A stretch of 64,000 bases of DNA from Acidobacteriaceae bacterium (GTDB lineage: Bacteria; Acidobacteriota; Terriglobia; Terriglobales; Acidobacteriaceae): NCBI GenBank assembly GCA_003139095.1, contig PLHW01000053.1, positions 23,946 to 87,945 on the forward strand. The letters are read 5' to 3'. Position numbers and translations under genes: made by a program. Shown here piece after piece: positions 11,396-22,160 of this stretch. How positions within the stretch are numbered: position 1 is the first letter of the stretch; each line of letters begins with the position of its first letter. The notes under the pieces were generated by a model. The model had not been told where the DNA came from. It made no database searches and worked only from the letters and a program-made list of their open reading frames with translations.

Positions 11396-12352
11396 ATGGC
11401 CAAATATCTGATTACTGGCGCCGCCGGGTTCATCGGTTCGTCGCTCGTTCGGGCGCTGCTCGGGCGCGGCGAGCAGGTGCGCGGAGTGGATAACTTTGCC
11501 ACCGGCAAACGTGAAAACCTAACCGAAGTGCTGCATCAGATGGACTTTCGCGAGGCCGACATTCTCGATCTCGATGCGATGCGCAGCGCCTGCGAGGGCG
11601 TGGACTACGTGCTGCACGAGGCGGCGATTCCGTCGGTGCCGAAGTCGGTGATCGATCCCCTGGGCAGCAACCGGGCGAATGTGGATGGCACGGTGAATGT
11701 TCTGGTCGCGGCGCGGGACGCGAAGGTAAAGCGCGTTGTCTATGCCGCATCGTCCTCGGCCTACGGGGATACGCCGACGCTCCCGAAGCAGGAAGCGATG
11801 CCGCCAAACCCGATTTCACCGTATGCGGTGGCGAAACTGGCGAGCGAGTTTTACATGGTGTCGTTTTACCGCTGCTATGGACTGGAGACGGTGTGCCTGC
11901 GTTACTTCAACATTTTTGGACCGCGGCAGGATCCGTCGTCGCCGTACTCGGGCGTGCTGGCGAAATTCAGCTTGCAGATGCTGCGCGGGGAGCAGCCCAC
12001 AATTTTTGGCGACGGCGAAACGAGCCGCGACTTTACTTTTATCGATAACGCAGTCTCGGCGAATCTGCTGGCGTGTTCCGCGCCGGGGGCGGAGTGTGCG
12101 GGACGCGTCTTCAACTGCGCGACGGGGCGCCGCATCACACTGAATCAGACATTCGATGCGATGAAAGAGCTGACTGGCTACAAGGGAACGGTGAAGTATG
12201 CGCCCGAGCGCAGCGGAGACATCAAGCACTCGCTCGCGGATATCAGCCGGGCGGAAAAACATATTGGCTACAAGGTTTTGGTGAACTTCGAGGAAGGCCT
12301 GCGGCGCACGGTGGAGTGGTACAAGCGGCAGGCGCAGCCGGTGGAAGCTTGA
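11396..12352 (+). CDS. NAD-dependent sugar-nucleotide epimerase (extended SDR)
   Basis: Cytosolic epimerase or dehydratase acting on a UDP-sugar, most similar in pattern to UDP-glucose/GlcNAc 4-epimerases of the WbpP/VipB group. Rossmann motif TGAAGFIG is at residues 7-14; the catalytic Ser-Tyr-Lys set is seen as ASSSAYG (near 122) and YAVAK (near 142). The NIFGPRQDP and ERSGDIKHS segments are typical of 4-epimerases in polysaccharide assembly. 318 residues is standard. It likely feeds cell-envelope or exopolysaccharide synthesis; exact substrate not determinable. Confidence 0.88.
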   Translation: MAKYLITGAAGFIGSSLVRALLGRGEQVRGVDNFATGKRENLTEVLHQMDFREADILDLDAMRSACEGVDYVLHEAAIPSVPKSVIDPLGSNRANVDGTVNVLVAARDAKVKRVVYAASSSAYGDTPTLPKQEAMPPNPISPYAVAKLASEFYMVSFYRCYGLETVCLRYFNIFGPRQDPSSPYSGVLAKFSLQMLRGEQPTIFGDGETSRDFTFIDNAVSANLLACSAPGAECAGRVFNCATGRRITLNQTFDAMKELTGYKGTVKYAPERSGDIKHSLADISRAEKHIGYKVLVNFEEGLRRTVEWYKRQAQPVEA

Positions 12353-12422
12353 AGCTTCTTCACATCCCTGGTCCTTCACCGAAGAGTAGAATTGCCATCG
12401 TCGGAGTTGCGAGGAGACTGGC

Positions 12423-13394
12423 TTGCCTTCTTTTGGCGAAAAACTGAAGCTGGAACGCGAAAAACGCAAGATCACCCTCGAACAGATTTCGTCGATCACG
12501 AAAATCGGGACGCGAATGTTGCAGGCGCTCGAGGAACAGAAGTTCAGCCAACTTCCGGGCGGCATTTTTAACAAAGGTTTCGTGCGCGCTTACGCGCGCG
12601 TGGTTGGACTGGACGAGGATCAGGCGGTCGCCGACTACCTGGAAGCCTCAGGCGACGCGGCGCCGCCCAAGCCCGAGACGGTGACGCGCGAGGGCAGTAG
12701 TCGCGCCGAAGAAGAGAGCCGTCTCAGCCGCCTCGATGCCATCTCGGACTCGCCATCCCGGCCCTTGCCTTGGGGCGCCTTTGCGGTCGTTCTGCTGTTG
12801 GTCGCGCTCGCGCTTTCTATCTGGAGCCATCGCCGGCGCGAGCAGGAGAAACTGGCGCACCCCGCGACGACCGGGCAGAGTCAACCAAGCCCGGGTTCAT
12901 CGCTGGTGCAAGGCGGGGAAAGTTCTTCGCCGGCTAACGCTGGCGCTGGGGGTGCGCCAGGCGCCGTCAGCGCGTCTACAGGTTCTTCCGTTACCCCGGA
13001 CGGCTCGTCGAGCCAAACAGGCGCATCTGCCGCGAACTCGTCTGGATCGAATGCCGGTACTGTTCCCAGCGAAGATTCTTCGGCCGCAAAGGACGCTACA
13101 ACCCCGGCCACGGGCGAATTTCAGCTCGTGATCAAGGCACGCGAGCAAAGCCGCATCTGGCTGGTGGTCGATGGAAAATTCACCGGTTCGGAGACGCTGG
13201 AGGCAGGGAGCAATCGCACCATTTCTGCCCAGAAGAACGTGGTTGTAAAAACCGGCAATGCAGGCGCCCTGGACTTTCAACTCAATGGAAAGAAGCTGGA
13301 GGTTGGGGGCAACGCGGGCGAGGTCAAAACCATTACCATCGGCCGGGCGGGGGTGATCGCCAGCCCTGCTTCGCCCGCTCCCAATGCACCGTGA
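12423..13394 (+). CDS. RodZ-like membrane-anchored HTH protein (HTH_25 + DUF4115)
   Basis: 323 residues. N-terminal Xre-type HTH of the RodZ class (FGEKLKLEREKRKITLEQIS; GGIFNKGFVRAYA) is followed by a transmembrane helix near residues 118-137. A long Ser/Gly/Ala-rich periplasmic linker follows, then a C-terminal DUF4115 beta domain (FQLVIKAREQSRIWLVVDGK onward). This is the architecture of RodZ, which couples MreB to the cell-wall elongation machinery. The TTG start is supported by GAGGAGA about 8 nt upstream. Confidence 0.85.
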   Translation: MPSFGEKLKLEREKRKITLEQISSITKIGTRMLQALEEQKFSQLPGGIFNKGFVRAYARVVGLDEDQAVADYLEASGDAAPPKPETVTREGSSRAEEESRLSRLDAISDSPSRPLPWGAFAVVLLLVALALSIWSHRRREQEKLAHPATTGQSQPSPGSSLVQGGESSSPANAGAGGAPGAVSASTGSSVTPDGSSSQTGASAANSSGSNAGTVPSEDSSAAKDATTPATGEFQLVIKAREQSRIWLVVDGKFTGSETLEAGSNRTISAQKNVVVKTGNAGALDFQLNGKKLEVGGNAGEVKTITIGRAGVIASPASPAPNAP

Positions 13395-13617
13395 TGTAGT
13401 CTTTCTTTTCTTCCATTTGGCAGCAGCCGGTCGCCATTCAATGCGTTCTTTTTCCGCTCAATGTTTAGCGCGCCAACTGCCGCCAATTTCGTTGCACTGG
13501 GGCGTCATCTCTGTTACCGTTTTCAGGATAGGATCAATACCAAACCGCTCGGGCCAGTAGCGCAAAAATCCCCGTTTTCAAGTCGCAGCGGCTCGCAGTC
13601 ACCTAGGAGAAACCAGC

Positions 13618-16190
<2,573 letters not shown>

Positions 16191-16211
16191 AACCAGCTGT
16201 CGGCTTTCAGG

Positions 16212-16241
16212 AAGGACGGGAGAATAGCCCGTCCTTTTTTG
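16212..16241 (+). terminator. Rho-independent terminator after ahcY
   Basis: Stem AAGGACGGG / CCCGTCCTT with a short AGAATAG loop, followed by a run of T. Placed 22 bp after the ahcY stop. Confidence 0.9.
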
Positions 16242-16375
16242 TTTGTGTAATGGCGGGAGGAAGTTAAAACAGTTGGCGGGAATGTGCGTAAAAGCAAACT
16301 TTAAGCTTGACGGAGCGCTGTTTCTATAGCAGAGTGTTCTGCGTTTTGTACGCTGCTCACAGCGGAGGTGCGACT

Positions 16376-16864
16376 ATGGCAATGAGTGCGGTGATCGCGG
16401 GCCCGGCAGCGATGATAGTCGCCGGGATGATCAGCATGGTTTCCTGTCCGAATCAGAGCAAGACGCCGCCGACGGTCAGAATTCAGTGGTGTAGTGGCGC
16501 CACGTGCGGGCCCCTTCAGTCAGGCAATGCCCACATCGATCCTAACCAGCCACTCATCGTGTTCGTCGATGGTTTTTCATCACTGAGCGGGATGCAGAGC
16601 TTAGAGGTCGATCCTGATTATTCGATCCAGTGCAGCAACGGGACGATCGCGCAGAATGTGGACGTAACCACAATACCCAGCAAAACCACGGCCTCGAGTC
16701 AGACGCTCCGCCTGTCGCTGGAGATCGACGTGGGGACACCGAAGGATAGTTGGTGTCGAGACTCTAATATCCCTTTTTCTACGTGGTCCGGGAGCTTCAC
16801 GGCAAAAGCAATAAGCAACAATGGCCTGTCGGCAACCGGACAGGTCAGCTTGCAGGCTCCATGA
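16376..16864 (+). CDS. Small putative lipoprotein, function unknown
   Basis: 162 residues from the ATG at 16376, which follows GCGGAGG; an upstream in-frame extension lacks a ribosome site. The N-terminus is hydrophobic and ends in ISMVSC, a plausible lipobox with the Cys near residue 24. The mature part has four Cys, many Thr/Ser and beta-type pattern, suggesting a small extracytoplasmic domain. No family recognised. It lies alone between the ahcY terminator and a convergent amidohydrolase gene. Confidence 0.6.
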   Translation: MAMSAVIAGPAAMIVAGMISMVSCPNQSKTPPTVRIQWCSGATCGPLQSGNAHIDPNQPLIVFVDGFSSLSGMQSLEVDPDYSIQCSNGTIAQNVDVTTIPSKTTASSQTLRLSLEIDVGTPKDSWCRDSNIPFSTWSGSFTAKAISNNGLSATGQVSLQAP

Positions 16865-16911
16865 CGTGGCTACAGCGCGAGCGCCCGGGTGCGCGGCCTT
16901 GGCAAGGACCA

Positions 16912-16974
16912 CGTAGGGACAGCCGTCCTCGGCTGCGCAGCGGTTTGCGAAACCGGGCCGCTATTTTCCCTACG
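16912..16974. repeat. Nested palindromic intergenic element
   Basis: Outer arms CGTAGGGA (16912-16919) and TCCCTACG (16967-16974) enclose two inner stems, GCCGTCCTCGGC and CGGTTTGCGAAACCG. It lies between two convergent genes and overlaps the stop codon of the leftward amidohydrolase, so it may act as a bidirectional terminator or be a dispersed repeat. Confidence 0.65.
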
Positions 16975-18652
16975 GCTGATACCCTGCGCCGCGCAGCACC
17001 TTTCCGGGTAGAGCGCCGGTCATCTTGCCGCTCTCGATCACGGGAACGCCATTGACCAGCACGAAGTCCATTCCCTCCGACAAGCGGTTGGGATCGTCGA
17101 AGGTCGCCAGATCGCGCACCGTCTCTGGATCAAAGACGACGACATCCGCCCACATGCCTTGTTTGAGCACGCCGCGATCGGTGAGGCGCATGCGCTGCGC
17201 CGGGAGCGCGGAAAATTTGCGGATCGCATCCTCGATCGTCAACTTCTTCTCTTCGCGAACATACTTGCGCAGGATTCGCGGAAAAGTTCCGTAGGCGCGA
17301 GGATGCGGATGCTCCTCGCCGAGAATGCCTTCGGGCGAGGTGCCGGAAGAATCGTTGTCAATCGAGACCCAGGGCTGCTGGAGAGCAAGCGCGACATCGG
17401 GTTCCGACATGCCGAAGACGGCGCACTCGGTAAAGGCCTTGTCCTCGATCAGCAAATCGAAAAGCGCATCCATGGCGTCTTTGTGCATTGCCTCAGCAAC
17501 TTCGGTAAGGCGTTTCCCCTGAAATTTCTTCAACTCCGGATTCTGCACCACGCCAATCATCACCGCTTCCGGCCCGGGAATTTCCTGCCATTCGTTGTCC
17601 CAGTTTCCGGAGGGAGTTTCCAGCTCTTTGCGAATGCGAGCGCGGGTCGCCGGATCCTGCAACCGCTCGATCAGCTTGGCGTCGCCGCCGTCGTGCGCCC
17701 ACGGCGGAACGAAGGCCGACATGCTGTTGAACCAGGCGGGATAGGCGTAGGTGTTGGCCGAGATATCGCTGCCCTGGGCGCGAGCCTGGTTGATCTTGGC
17801 GACTACCTGGGGCATGCGTCCCCAGTTGTTCTTTCCGGCAACCTTGAGATGCCAGATCTCGACGGGAATGTGCGCCTCGCGCCCGATGCGCGCAGCTTCG
17901 TCGATGGCCTCGAGCACGGCATCGCCTTCATCGCGCATGTGGGTGGCGTAGATTCCGCCGAACTTCGAGGCTTCGGCGGCGAGCGCGATAATCTCTTCCG
18001 TCCTGGCGTAGGGCGCGGGCGCATATTGCAGTGACGTCGAAACGCCGACGGCTCCGTCGTTCATGGCATCGCGGACGAGGGCTTTCATCCTTTCAAGTTG
18101 CTCGGAAGTAGGCTGGACATCGGCATCGCCGAGCACAACGCGCCTGACCTGCGTCGCGCCAACGTAACTGGCGAGGTTGATTCCCATGCCTTGCTTTTCC
18201 AGCCGCGCGAAGTACTGGCGGAACGTCTCCCAGTCGACGTCGATCTTGTAATGCGCATAGACAGGGCGATCCGCATCAACGATCACTTTCGTCAACGGCG
18301 CTGCCGACCCGCCTTCGCCGGTAATTTCGGTGGTGATGCCCTGGTAAATCTTCGAGGGCAGACGCGGATCGACGAGGATGGTCGTTTCCGACTGCCCCAG
18401 CATGTCGATAAAACCGGGAGCCACGACTCTGCCGGCAGCGTCGATCGTGCGCTTGCGCGGGGCAGCAGAGAGACTGCCGATGGCGGCGATTCGGCCGTCG
18501 CGAATTCCGACGTCGCCCGAATACCAGGGAGAGCCAGTACCGTCCACAATATGACCGTTCGTGATGACGATATCGAACGCAGCATCGGAGGCATGGCCGA
18601 GCGTGGAGGCGATCAAGAAAAGCGCAATAGAGAGAAAGCGAGTTGTAGTCAT
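16970..18652 (-). CDS. Exported D-aminoacylase-type amidohydrolase
   Basis: Amidohydrolase-superfamily protein resembling N-acyl-D-amino-acid deacylases. Signal peptide from the ATG at 18652 (FLSIALFLIASTLGHASDA), so probably periplasmic; a TTG at 18688 extends the frame. Family features: DIVITNGHIVDGTGSPWYSGDVG at the N-terminus (in parts), YQGITTEITGEGGSAAP near 100, and a YATHMRDEGD segment near 235. The first metal motif, usually GFIDxHxH, reads GFIDMLGQSE, so the two His are absent; this is a recognised-looking variant but makes activity uncertain. C-terminal DVVVFDPETV is the usual amidohydrolase strand. Confidence 0.82.
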   Translation of the reverse strand: MTTTRFLSIALFLIASTLGHASDAAFDIVITNGHIVDGTGSPWYSGDVGIRDGRIAAIGSLSAAPRKRTIDAAGRVVAPGFIDMLGQSETTILVDPRLPSKIYQGITTEITGEGGSAAPLTKVIVDADRPVYAHYKIDVDWETFRQYFARLEKQGMGINLASYVGATQVRRVVLGDADVQPTSEQLERMKALVRDAMNDGAVGVSTSLQYAPAPYARTEEIIALAAEASKFGGIYATHMRDEGDAVLEAIDEAARIGREAHIPVEIWHLKVAGKNNWGRMPQVVAKINQARAQGSDISANTYAYPAWFNSMSAFVPPWAHDGGDAKLIERLQDPATRARIRKELETPSGNWDNEWQEIPGPEAVMIGVVQNPELKKFQGKRLTEVAEAMHKDAMDALFDLLIEDKAFTECAVFGMSEPDVALALQQPWVSIDNDSSGTSPEGILGEEHPHPRAYGTFPRILRKYVREEKKLTIEDAIRKFSALPAQRMRLTDRGVLKQGMWADVVVFDPETVRDLATFDDPNRLSEGMDFVLVNGVPVIESGKMTGALPGKVLRGAGYQP

Positions 18653-18800
18653 GAGTTGAACCCAGAAATAAATTGTTCGTCGCAACAACGTGCCCAGAAT
18701 AACCCAAAGCGGCGTGACTTAGCATGTTCACCGAACGCGTCAACGAACGCGCCCCGTTATGCTGGGTATGGGTCGGGCCTTTCGTTCCCAGGTCGTCCGC

Positions 18801-19193
18801 TCACACGGTCGCGACCAACTGATAGGTCGCTGCGCACGGCTCCACGATGCGGCGCTTGCCATGTCCGGGATTTGTTTCATAGCGCGAGCGAAGCAATCCG
18901 AAGCGCTCCAATAAATCAACGTCGCGGCTGACCGCCCGCAGATCGCGATTCAATCCGCTAGACAAGCTCGCAACCGGCTTCGGCCCTTTTTTCGCCAGCT
19001 CCAAAACGCGAATCCGCTGGGGCGATAGAATCGAGACGATGTCGTTGGCGTTCTCGAAGGAGACCGTTACCTCCGGCGCAAGTCTCTCTCCCCGGTCGAG
19101 CCGGCGGGCATGCTCGCTCGACCGCTCGAAGAAGCCTTTCACGCCGCTGTTCGTAACGCGCACCTTAGTGTTCTTACTCGTGGTCATCTTCAT
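18801..19193 (-). CDS. HTH antitoxin, TumA-like (MarR/ArsR-like fold)
   Basis: 130-residue protein with a winged-helix pattern: DIVSILSPQRIRVLELAKKG, then VASLSSGLNRDLRAVSRDVD, then LLERFGLL. This matches the predicted transcriptional-regulator antitoxin that accompanies DUF6516/TumE toxins. The ATG at 19193 lies inside the last codons of the upstream toxin gene, a 20-bp overlap that implies translational coupling. It probably neutralises the toxin and represses the operon. Confidence 0.75.
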   Translation of the reverse strand: MKMTTSKNTKVRVTNSGVKGFFERSSEHARRLDRGERLAPEVTVSFENANDIVSILSPQRIRVLELAKKGPKPVASLSSGLNRDLRAVSRDVDLLERFGLLRSRYETNPGHGKRRIVEPCAATYQLVATV

Positions 19194-19512
19194 CTTCTGT
19201 TCTCCACAGCTCGTATAACTCACTCTCAAACCTTTTCACCAGCGCATCGTAACCATGGAACTCAATCTTCTCGACTTTCCCCATGAAGTGGCGATGATGA
19301 TAATTGTGCGTGTTGTCATAGCCGAGAACGCGTCCGTTGTCCGCAGCGTAGATCCGAGGATTGATGTAGGCCAGGCCGTACTCGACCACGCGCTCGCTCT
19401 CGTACCAGACTTCCTCCTTCAGCACTGCGCCCCTGCCCTGGCTCGAGAGATAGAGCGTCTGATCGACGCGCTTCTCGCGCTGGACGCGCGTTCTCTGCTG
19501 CTTTCCGGCCAC
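19174..19512 (-). CDS. Toxin, TumE family (DUF6516)
   Basis: 112 residues, GTG start. The diagnostic stretch is GYDNTHNYHHRHFMG near residues 64-78, a His-rich motif like that of TumE toxins, which are reported to be RNases. Upstream residues KEEVWYESERVVEYGLAYI form the expected first strands. The toxin gene precedes its antitoxin, an unusual order that is normal for this family. A consensus-like promoter lies 28-50 bp upstream. Confidence 0.75.
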   Translation of the reverse strand: MAGKQQRTRVQREKRVDQTLYLSSQGRGAVLKEEVWYESERVVEYGLAYINPRIYAADNGRVLGYDNTHNYHHRHFMGKVEKIEFHGYDALVKRFESELYELWRTEDEDDHE

Positions 19513-19539
19513 AGTGCCTTATCAGTTATGACACACAAT

Positions 19540-19568
19540 ATCCTAACTGGAAACAGTGGGGATGTCAA
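19540..19568 (-). promoter_or_regulatory. Promoter of the TumE/TumA cassette
   Basis: Reading leftward: -35 TTGACA (19563-19568), 17-nt spacer, -10 TAGGAT (19540-19545). The -10 is embedded in AGTTAGGATA, and a second similar AGCTAGGATG lies just upstream of the -35, giving direct repeats that could be the antitoxin operator. Confidence 0.65.
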
Positions 19569-19618
19569 GCATCCTAGCTGTTGAATGGGTCGTTGCCATA
19601 ACAAGCGATGGGACGGCC

Positions 19619-19921
19619 TCACGCTCTCCCGTTGATTTTAGCCCACCACCAGCGCACGCCTACGAACAGGAAGCGCCAGTCCTGGAAGAATTCCGGGGGC
19701 TTGCCTTCGAAGGCGTGGCCGATGAATTGGAAGGCCCATCCGATGAGGAACAGGGCGAGGGCGTAGAGCCACAGGCGGTGGAAGAAGAAGCCGGCGACAA
19801 AAACCGGCAGGGAAAGCAGGATGGTCGGAATGCCGAGCGTGTGGCAGAGGCGGTTCACCGGGTGGCGATGACTGGTGGCGTATTGCGCGATCCACTGTTC
19901 GTTGGTGCGTCCGCCCAGCAT
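19619..19921 (-). CDS. Mpo1-like membrane protein (DUF962)
   Basis: 100-residue protein of the YGL010w/Mpo1 family. Conserved His motifs HPVNRLCHTLGIP (residues 20-32) and FQFIGHAFEGKPPEF (64-78) flank two hydrophobic segments. The yeast member is an Fe2+-dependent dioxygenase in phytosphingosine alpha-oxidation; the bacterial substrate is unknown. The gene stands alone between two toxin-antitoxin cassettes. Confidence 0.85.
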   Translation of the reverse strand: MLGGRTNEQWIAQYATSHRHPVNRLCHTLGIPTILLSLPVFVAGFFFHRLWLYALALFLIGWAFQFIGHAFEGKPPEFFQDWRFLFVGVRWWWAKINGRA

Positions 19922-19978
19922 GCGGGGGATGATACCACGTGGGGAACGAAGACGGAATGAAGAACAATCGGCGATCCG

Positions 19979-20007
19979 AAAGTAAGGAAGTTATGGTAAA
20001 GTAAGGA
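19979..20007 (+). promoter_or_regulatory. Direct-repeat operator candidate before the AbrB/PIN cassette
   Basis: Two exact copies of AAAGTAAGGA at 19979-19988 and 19998-20007, 19 bp apart (about two helical turns), ending 17 bp before the antitoxin ATG. A natural binding site for the AbrB-type antitoxin it precedes. Confidence 0.6.
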
Positions 20008-20024
20008 TCTTGGAGGACACACAG

Positions 20025-20327
20025 ATGCAGAAGCAAGCTCGCATCACGAGCAAGGGCCAGATTACCGTTCCGCGGGAAGTTCGACGGGCGCTCGGCGTGC
20101 GTGAGGGCGATCGTCTCCTGTTTGAGGGCGATGGCAAGGGAATGCGCGTCAGCCCGGTTCGAACCAGGACGGCATTCTCCAAGTATCGGGGGATCGGCAA
20201 TCCCGGAATCGGAGCGGGACGCGAGGGTATCGCACGCTGGTTGCGCGAATTGCGCGGAGACGAATTGCGCGATTTGCGGGAAGCCGGCCCGCGAAGAAGT
20301 TTGAGCGGCAAAGCTCGAAGAAAATGA
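20025..20327 (+). CDS. AbrB/MazE-type antitoxin
   Basis: 100 residues. The N-terminal swapped-hairpin DNA-binding domain is clear: ARITSKGQITVPREVRRALG then VREGDRLLFE. The C-terminal half (WLRELRGDELRDLREAG) would contact the toxin. ATG 20025 follows GGAGG at 20012-20016. The stop overlaps the PIN toxin start by ATGA, typical of a two-gene toxin-antitoxin operon. Confidence 0.88.
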   Translation: MQKQARITSKGQITVPREVRRALGVREGDRLLFEGDGKGMRVSPVRTRTAFSKYRGIGNPGIGAGREGIARWLRELRGDELRDLREAGPRRSLSGKARRK

Positions 20328-20746
20328 CGAGTGCCATCGATACGAATGTTGTTATCGCCCTCTGGGATGCGAATCCCAGTCTGAGTCTTGCGGCAGAGGC
20401 GGCTCTGGAAGCCGCATTTCACCGCGGCCCTCTGGTGGCGGCCGCTCCTGTCTTCGCCGAGTTGCTGGCTGCTCCCGGCCGCACAGAGACTTTCGTGAAT
20501 CGTTTTTTCGAAGAGACTGGAATCGCCATCGATTGGGATTTGGGTGAACCGGTATGGAGATCCGCCGGGCGTGCGTTCCAGACCCATGCCGACCGCCGCC
20601 GCAGGCACCGGAGTTCCGAACCCCGAAGAATTCTCGCGGACTTCCTGATCGGCGCGCACGCCGAAACGCGGGGCCACCGCCTGCTCACATTGGACGAGCG
20701 CCTTTATCGGGCAGCGTTTCCGAAGCTGGCAATCATTTCGATCTGA
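20324..20746 (+). CDS. PIN-domain toxin, VapC-like RNase
   Basis: 140 residues. The acidic active-site residues of PIN nucleases are present: Asp in AIDTNVVIALWD (near 6), Glu in APVFAELLA (near 46), Asp in ILADFLIGAHA (near 105) and the terminal LLTLDERLYRAAFP. VapC-type toxins cleave specific tRNAs or rRNA. Overlaps its antitoxin gene by 4 bp. The pairing with an AbrB-type antitoxin is common. Confidence 0.87.
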   Translation: MTSAIDTNVVIALWDANPSLSLAAEAALEAAFHRGPLVAAAPVFAELLAAPGRTETFVNRFFEETGIAIDWDLGEPVWRSAGRAFQTHADRRRRHRSSEPRRILADFLIGAHAETRGHRLLTLDERLYRAAFPKLAIISI

Positions 20747-21192
20747 GAGTTCCGATTGAGAAGCTGCGGGCTACGTGTAAGCCGGGCACGACGGCTATGG
20801 GCATCGGGGCGAAGGTTCTGGCCTAACCTTAGCGAATGCGGTGCGTATCGGTCTTTATTTTTCAATGGCATGGAGGTAAATCCGCCGGTAAGCCTTTGGG
20901 ATTCGAAGACTGAACCAGGGGGAAAATGCCCGCAAGTCGATGCCAAAACGGAACGGGCTTGGTTTACGAAATCCGAAACAAAGTAGCATTTCCGTCGCGT
21001 GGAGTAAAAGTTTCGTTGTAACATGCGTCTCTGTAAGCTGTGCCGCGTCCCCTTCTCCCCTTCCCGCCGGACGCGACGATTCACCATCGCTCAATCACAT
21101 CGCACGCGACCGTTGCCAGCAGCGGCGATTGGGCCCTTGCAGATTGTCTCAGGCCAGGAACTATCAGACTTGCACCTATAAGGAGACTCACC
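20747..21192. other. Gap of 446 bp without a supported gene
   Basis: Only short, unsupported open frames. A stretch around 20870-20990 encodes a polar peptide with a GGKCPQVDAKTERAW segment in one frame; it has no ribosome site and may be a dispersed repeat or gene remnant. No terminator or promoter is convincing. Confidence 0.35.
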
Positions 21193-22011
21193 ATGACAGC
21201 GATACGAAGGACCTTTAAGCTCGGCCGCACGGCGCGCAGTCACGATCCGCGTATTCCGCATTTGAGCGCGCTGCTTGCGGGCAAGATACAGCCGGCGCCG
21301 CCGGCCACGATCGACTACACGACAGGCATGCCGACAAACCTGGGCGTGATGCTGAACGACACGCTGGGAGACTGCACCTGCGCCGCGTTCTACCACGCGT
21401 TGCAGGTGTGGACGTTTAATGTAAGCGAGGGAAAGAACATCGATACGGAACCGGACATCGACGTAAAAAAGCTGTATGAACTGGCCTGCGGATACGATCC
21501 GAATACTGCGGGGGAAGGCCCGGGCGGAAATGAGCAGCACGTGCTCAGGTATCTGCTGACAAAGGGAGCGCCGCTTGGCAAGGGAGGAAAGACAACGAAC
21601 AGAATCGCGGCCTATGTCGAGGTCGATCCGCGCAACCTCGACGACGTGAAGCGAGCGATTGTCGACTGTGGCGTCGCCTATATCGGATTTCCGGTACCGG
21701 CGAACCTCCTGCCTACGAATGCGGATCCTCCCGCGGTTTGGACGGTGGACCCGTCGAATCCGAAGATCATCGGCGGCCACGCGGTGGTGCTCGCCGGATA
21801 CGATACCAAGGGCGCGCGGGTTATCTCCTGGGGCCAGTACTACACGATGACGTGGGATTTTTTTGCGAAGTATGTCGACGAGGTGTACGCCATCGCGGAT
21901 CGGGACTGGGTTGAAGCCACCGGCAAAACGCCGGGCGGCATCAGCCTCAGCGATCTGGTAGCGCAGATGCAGGCTTTGAAGGAGGGGCCGGCGACGGCTG
22001 TGGCGGCATAA
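21193..22011 (+). CDS. Papain-like (C1-type fold) protein, function unknown
   Basis: 272 residues from the ATG at 21193 with AAGGAGA at 21180. A Cys in NDTLGDCTCAAFYHAL, a His in IIGGHAVVLAGYD and a following ISWGQYYTM have the order of a papain-type Cys-His-Asn/Trp site, so a thiol peptidase or transglutaminase-like activity is possible. There is no clear signal peptide, so it may act in the cytosol. The N-terminus is basic (RRTFKLGRTARSHDPR). Single gene, followed by a terminator. Confidence 0.6.
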   Translation: MTAIRRTFKLGRTARSHDPRIPHLSALLAGKIQPAPPATIDYTTGMPTNLGVMLNDTLGDCTCAAFYHALQVWTFNVSEGKNIDTEPDIDVKKLYELACGYDPNTAGEGPGGNEQHVLRYLLTKGAPLGKGGKTTNRIAAYVEVDPRNLDDVKRAIVDCGVAYIGFPVPANLLPTNADPPAVWTVDPSNPKIIGGHAVVLAGYDTKGARVISWGQYYTMTWDFFAKYVDEVYAIADRDWVEATGKTPGGISLSDLVAQMQALKEGPATAVAA

Positions 22012-22037
22012 GGCGCTTCGTTCAAGCAAACGATTTG

Positions 22038-22066
22038 AGGGCGGCGAAAGTGCCGCCCTTTTTTTG
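22038..22066 (+). terminator. Rho-independent terminator
   Basis: GAGGGCGGC - GAAAGT - GCCGCCCTT stem-loop followed by T7, about 30 bp after the papain-like gene. Confidence 0.9.
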
Positions 22067-22160
22067 CGCGAAGGCGCAGAAACGCAGGGTTGCGACGTAT
22101 GGAATCAGTAAAGCCCGCAGCGAACTTCCGGGCTATACTAGTTCGTAAATCGCACAACTT

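Noticed and set aside
13395..13617. Possible SAM riboswitch before metK
   Set aside because: No SAM-I, SAM-II or SAM-IV core pattern could be recognised by eye; a covariance search would settle this.
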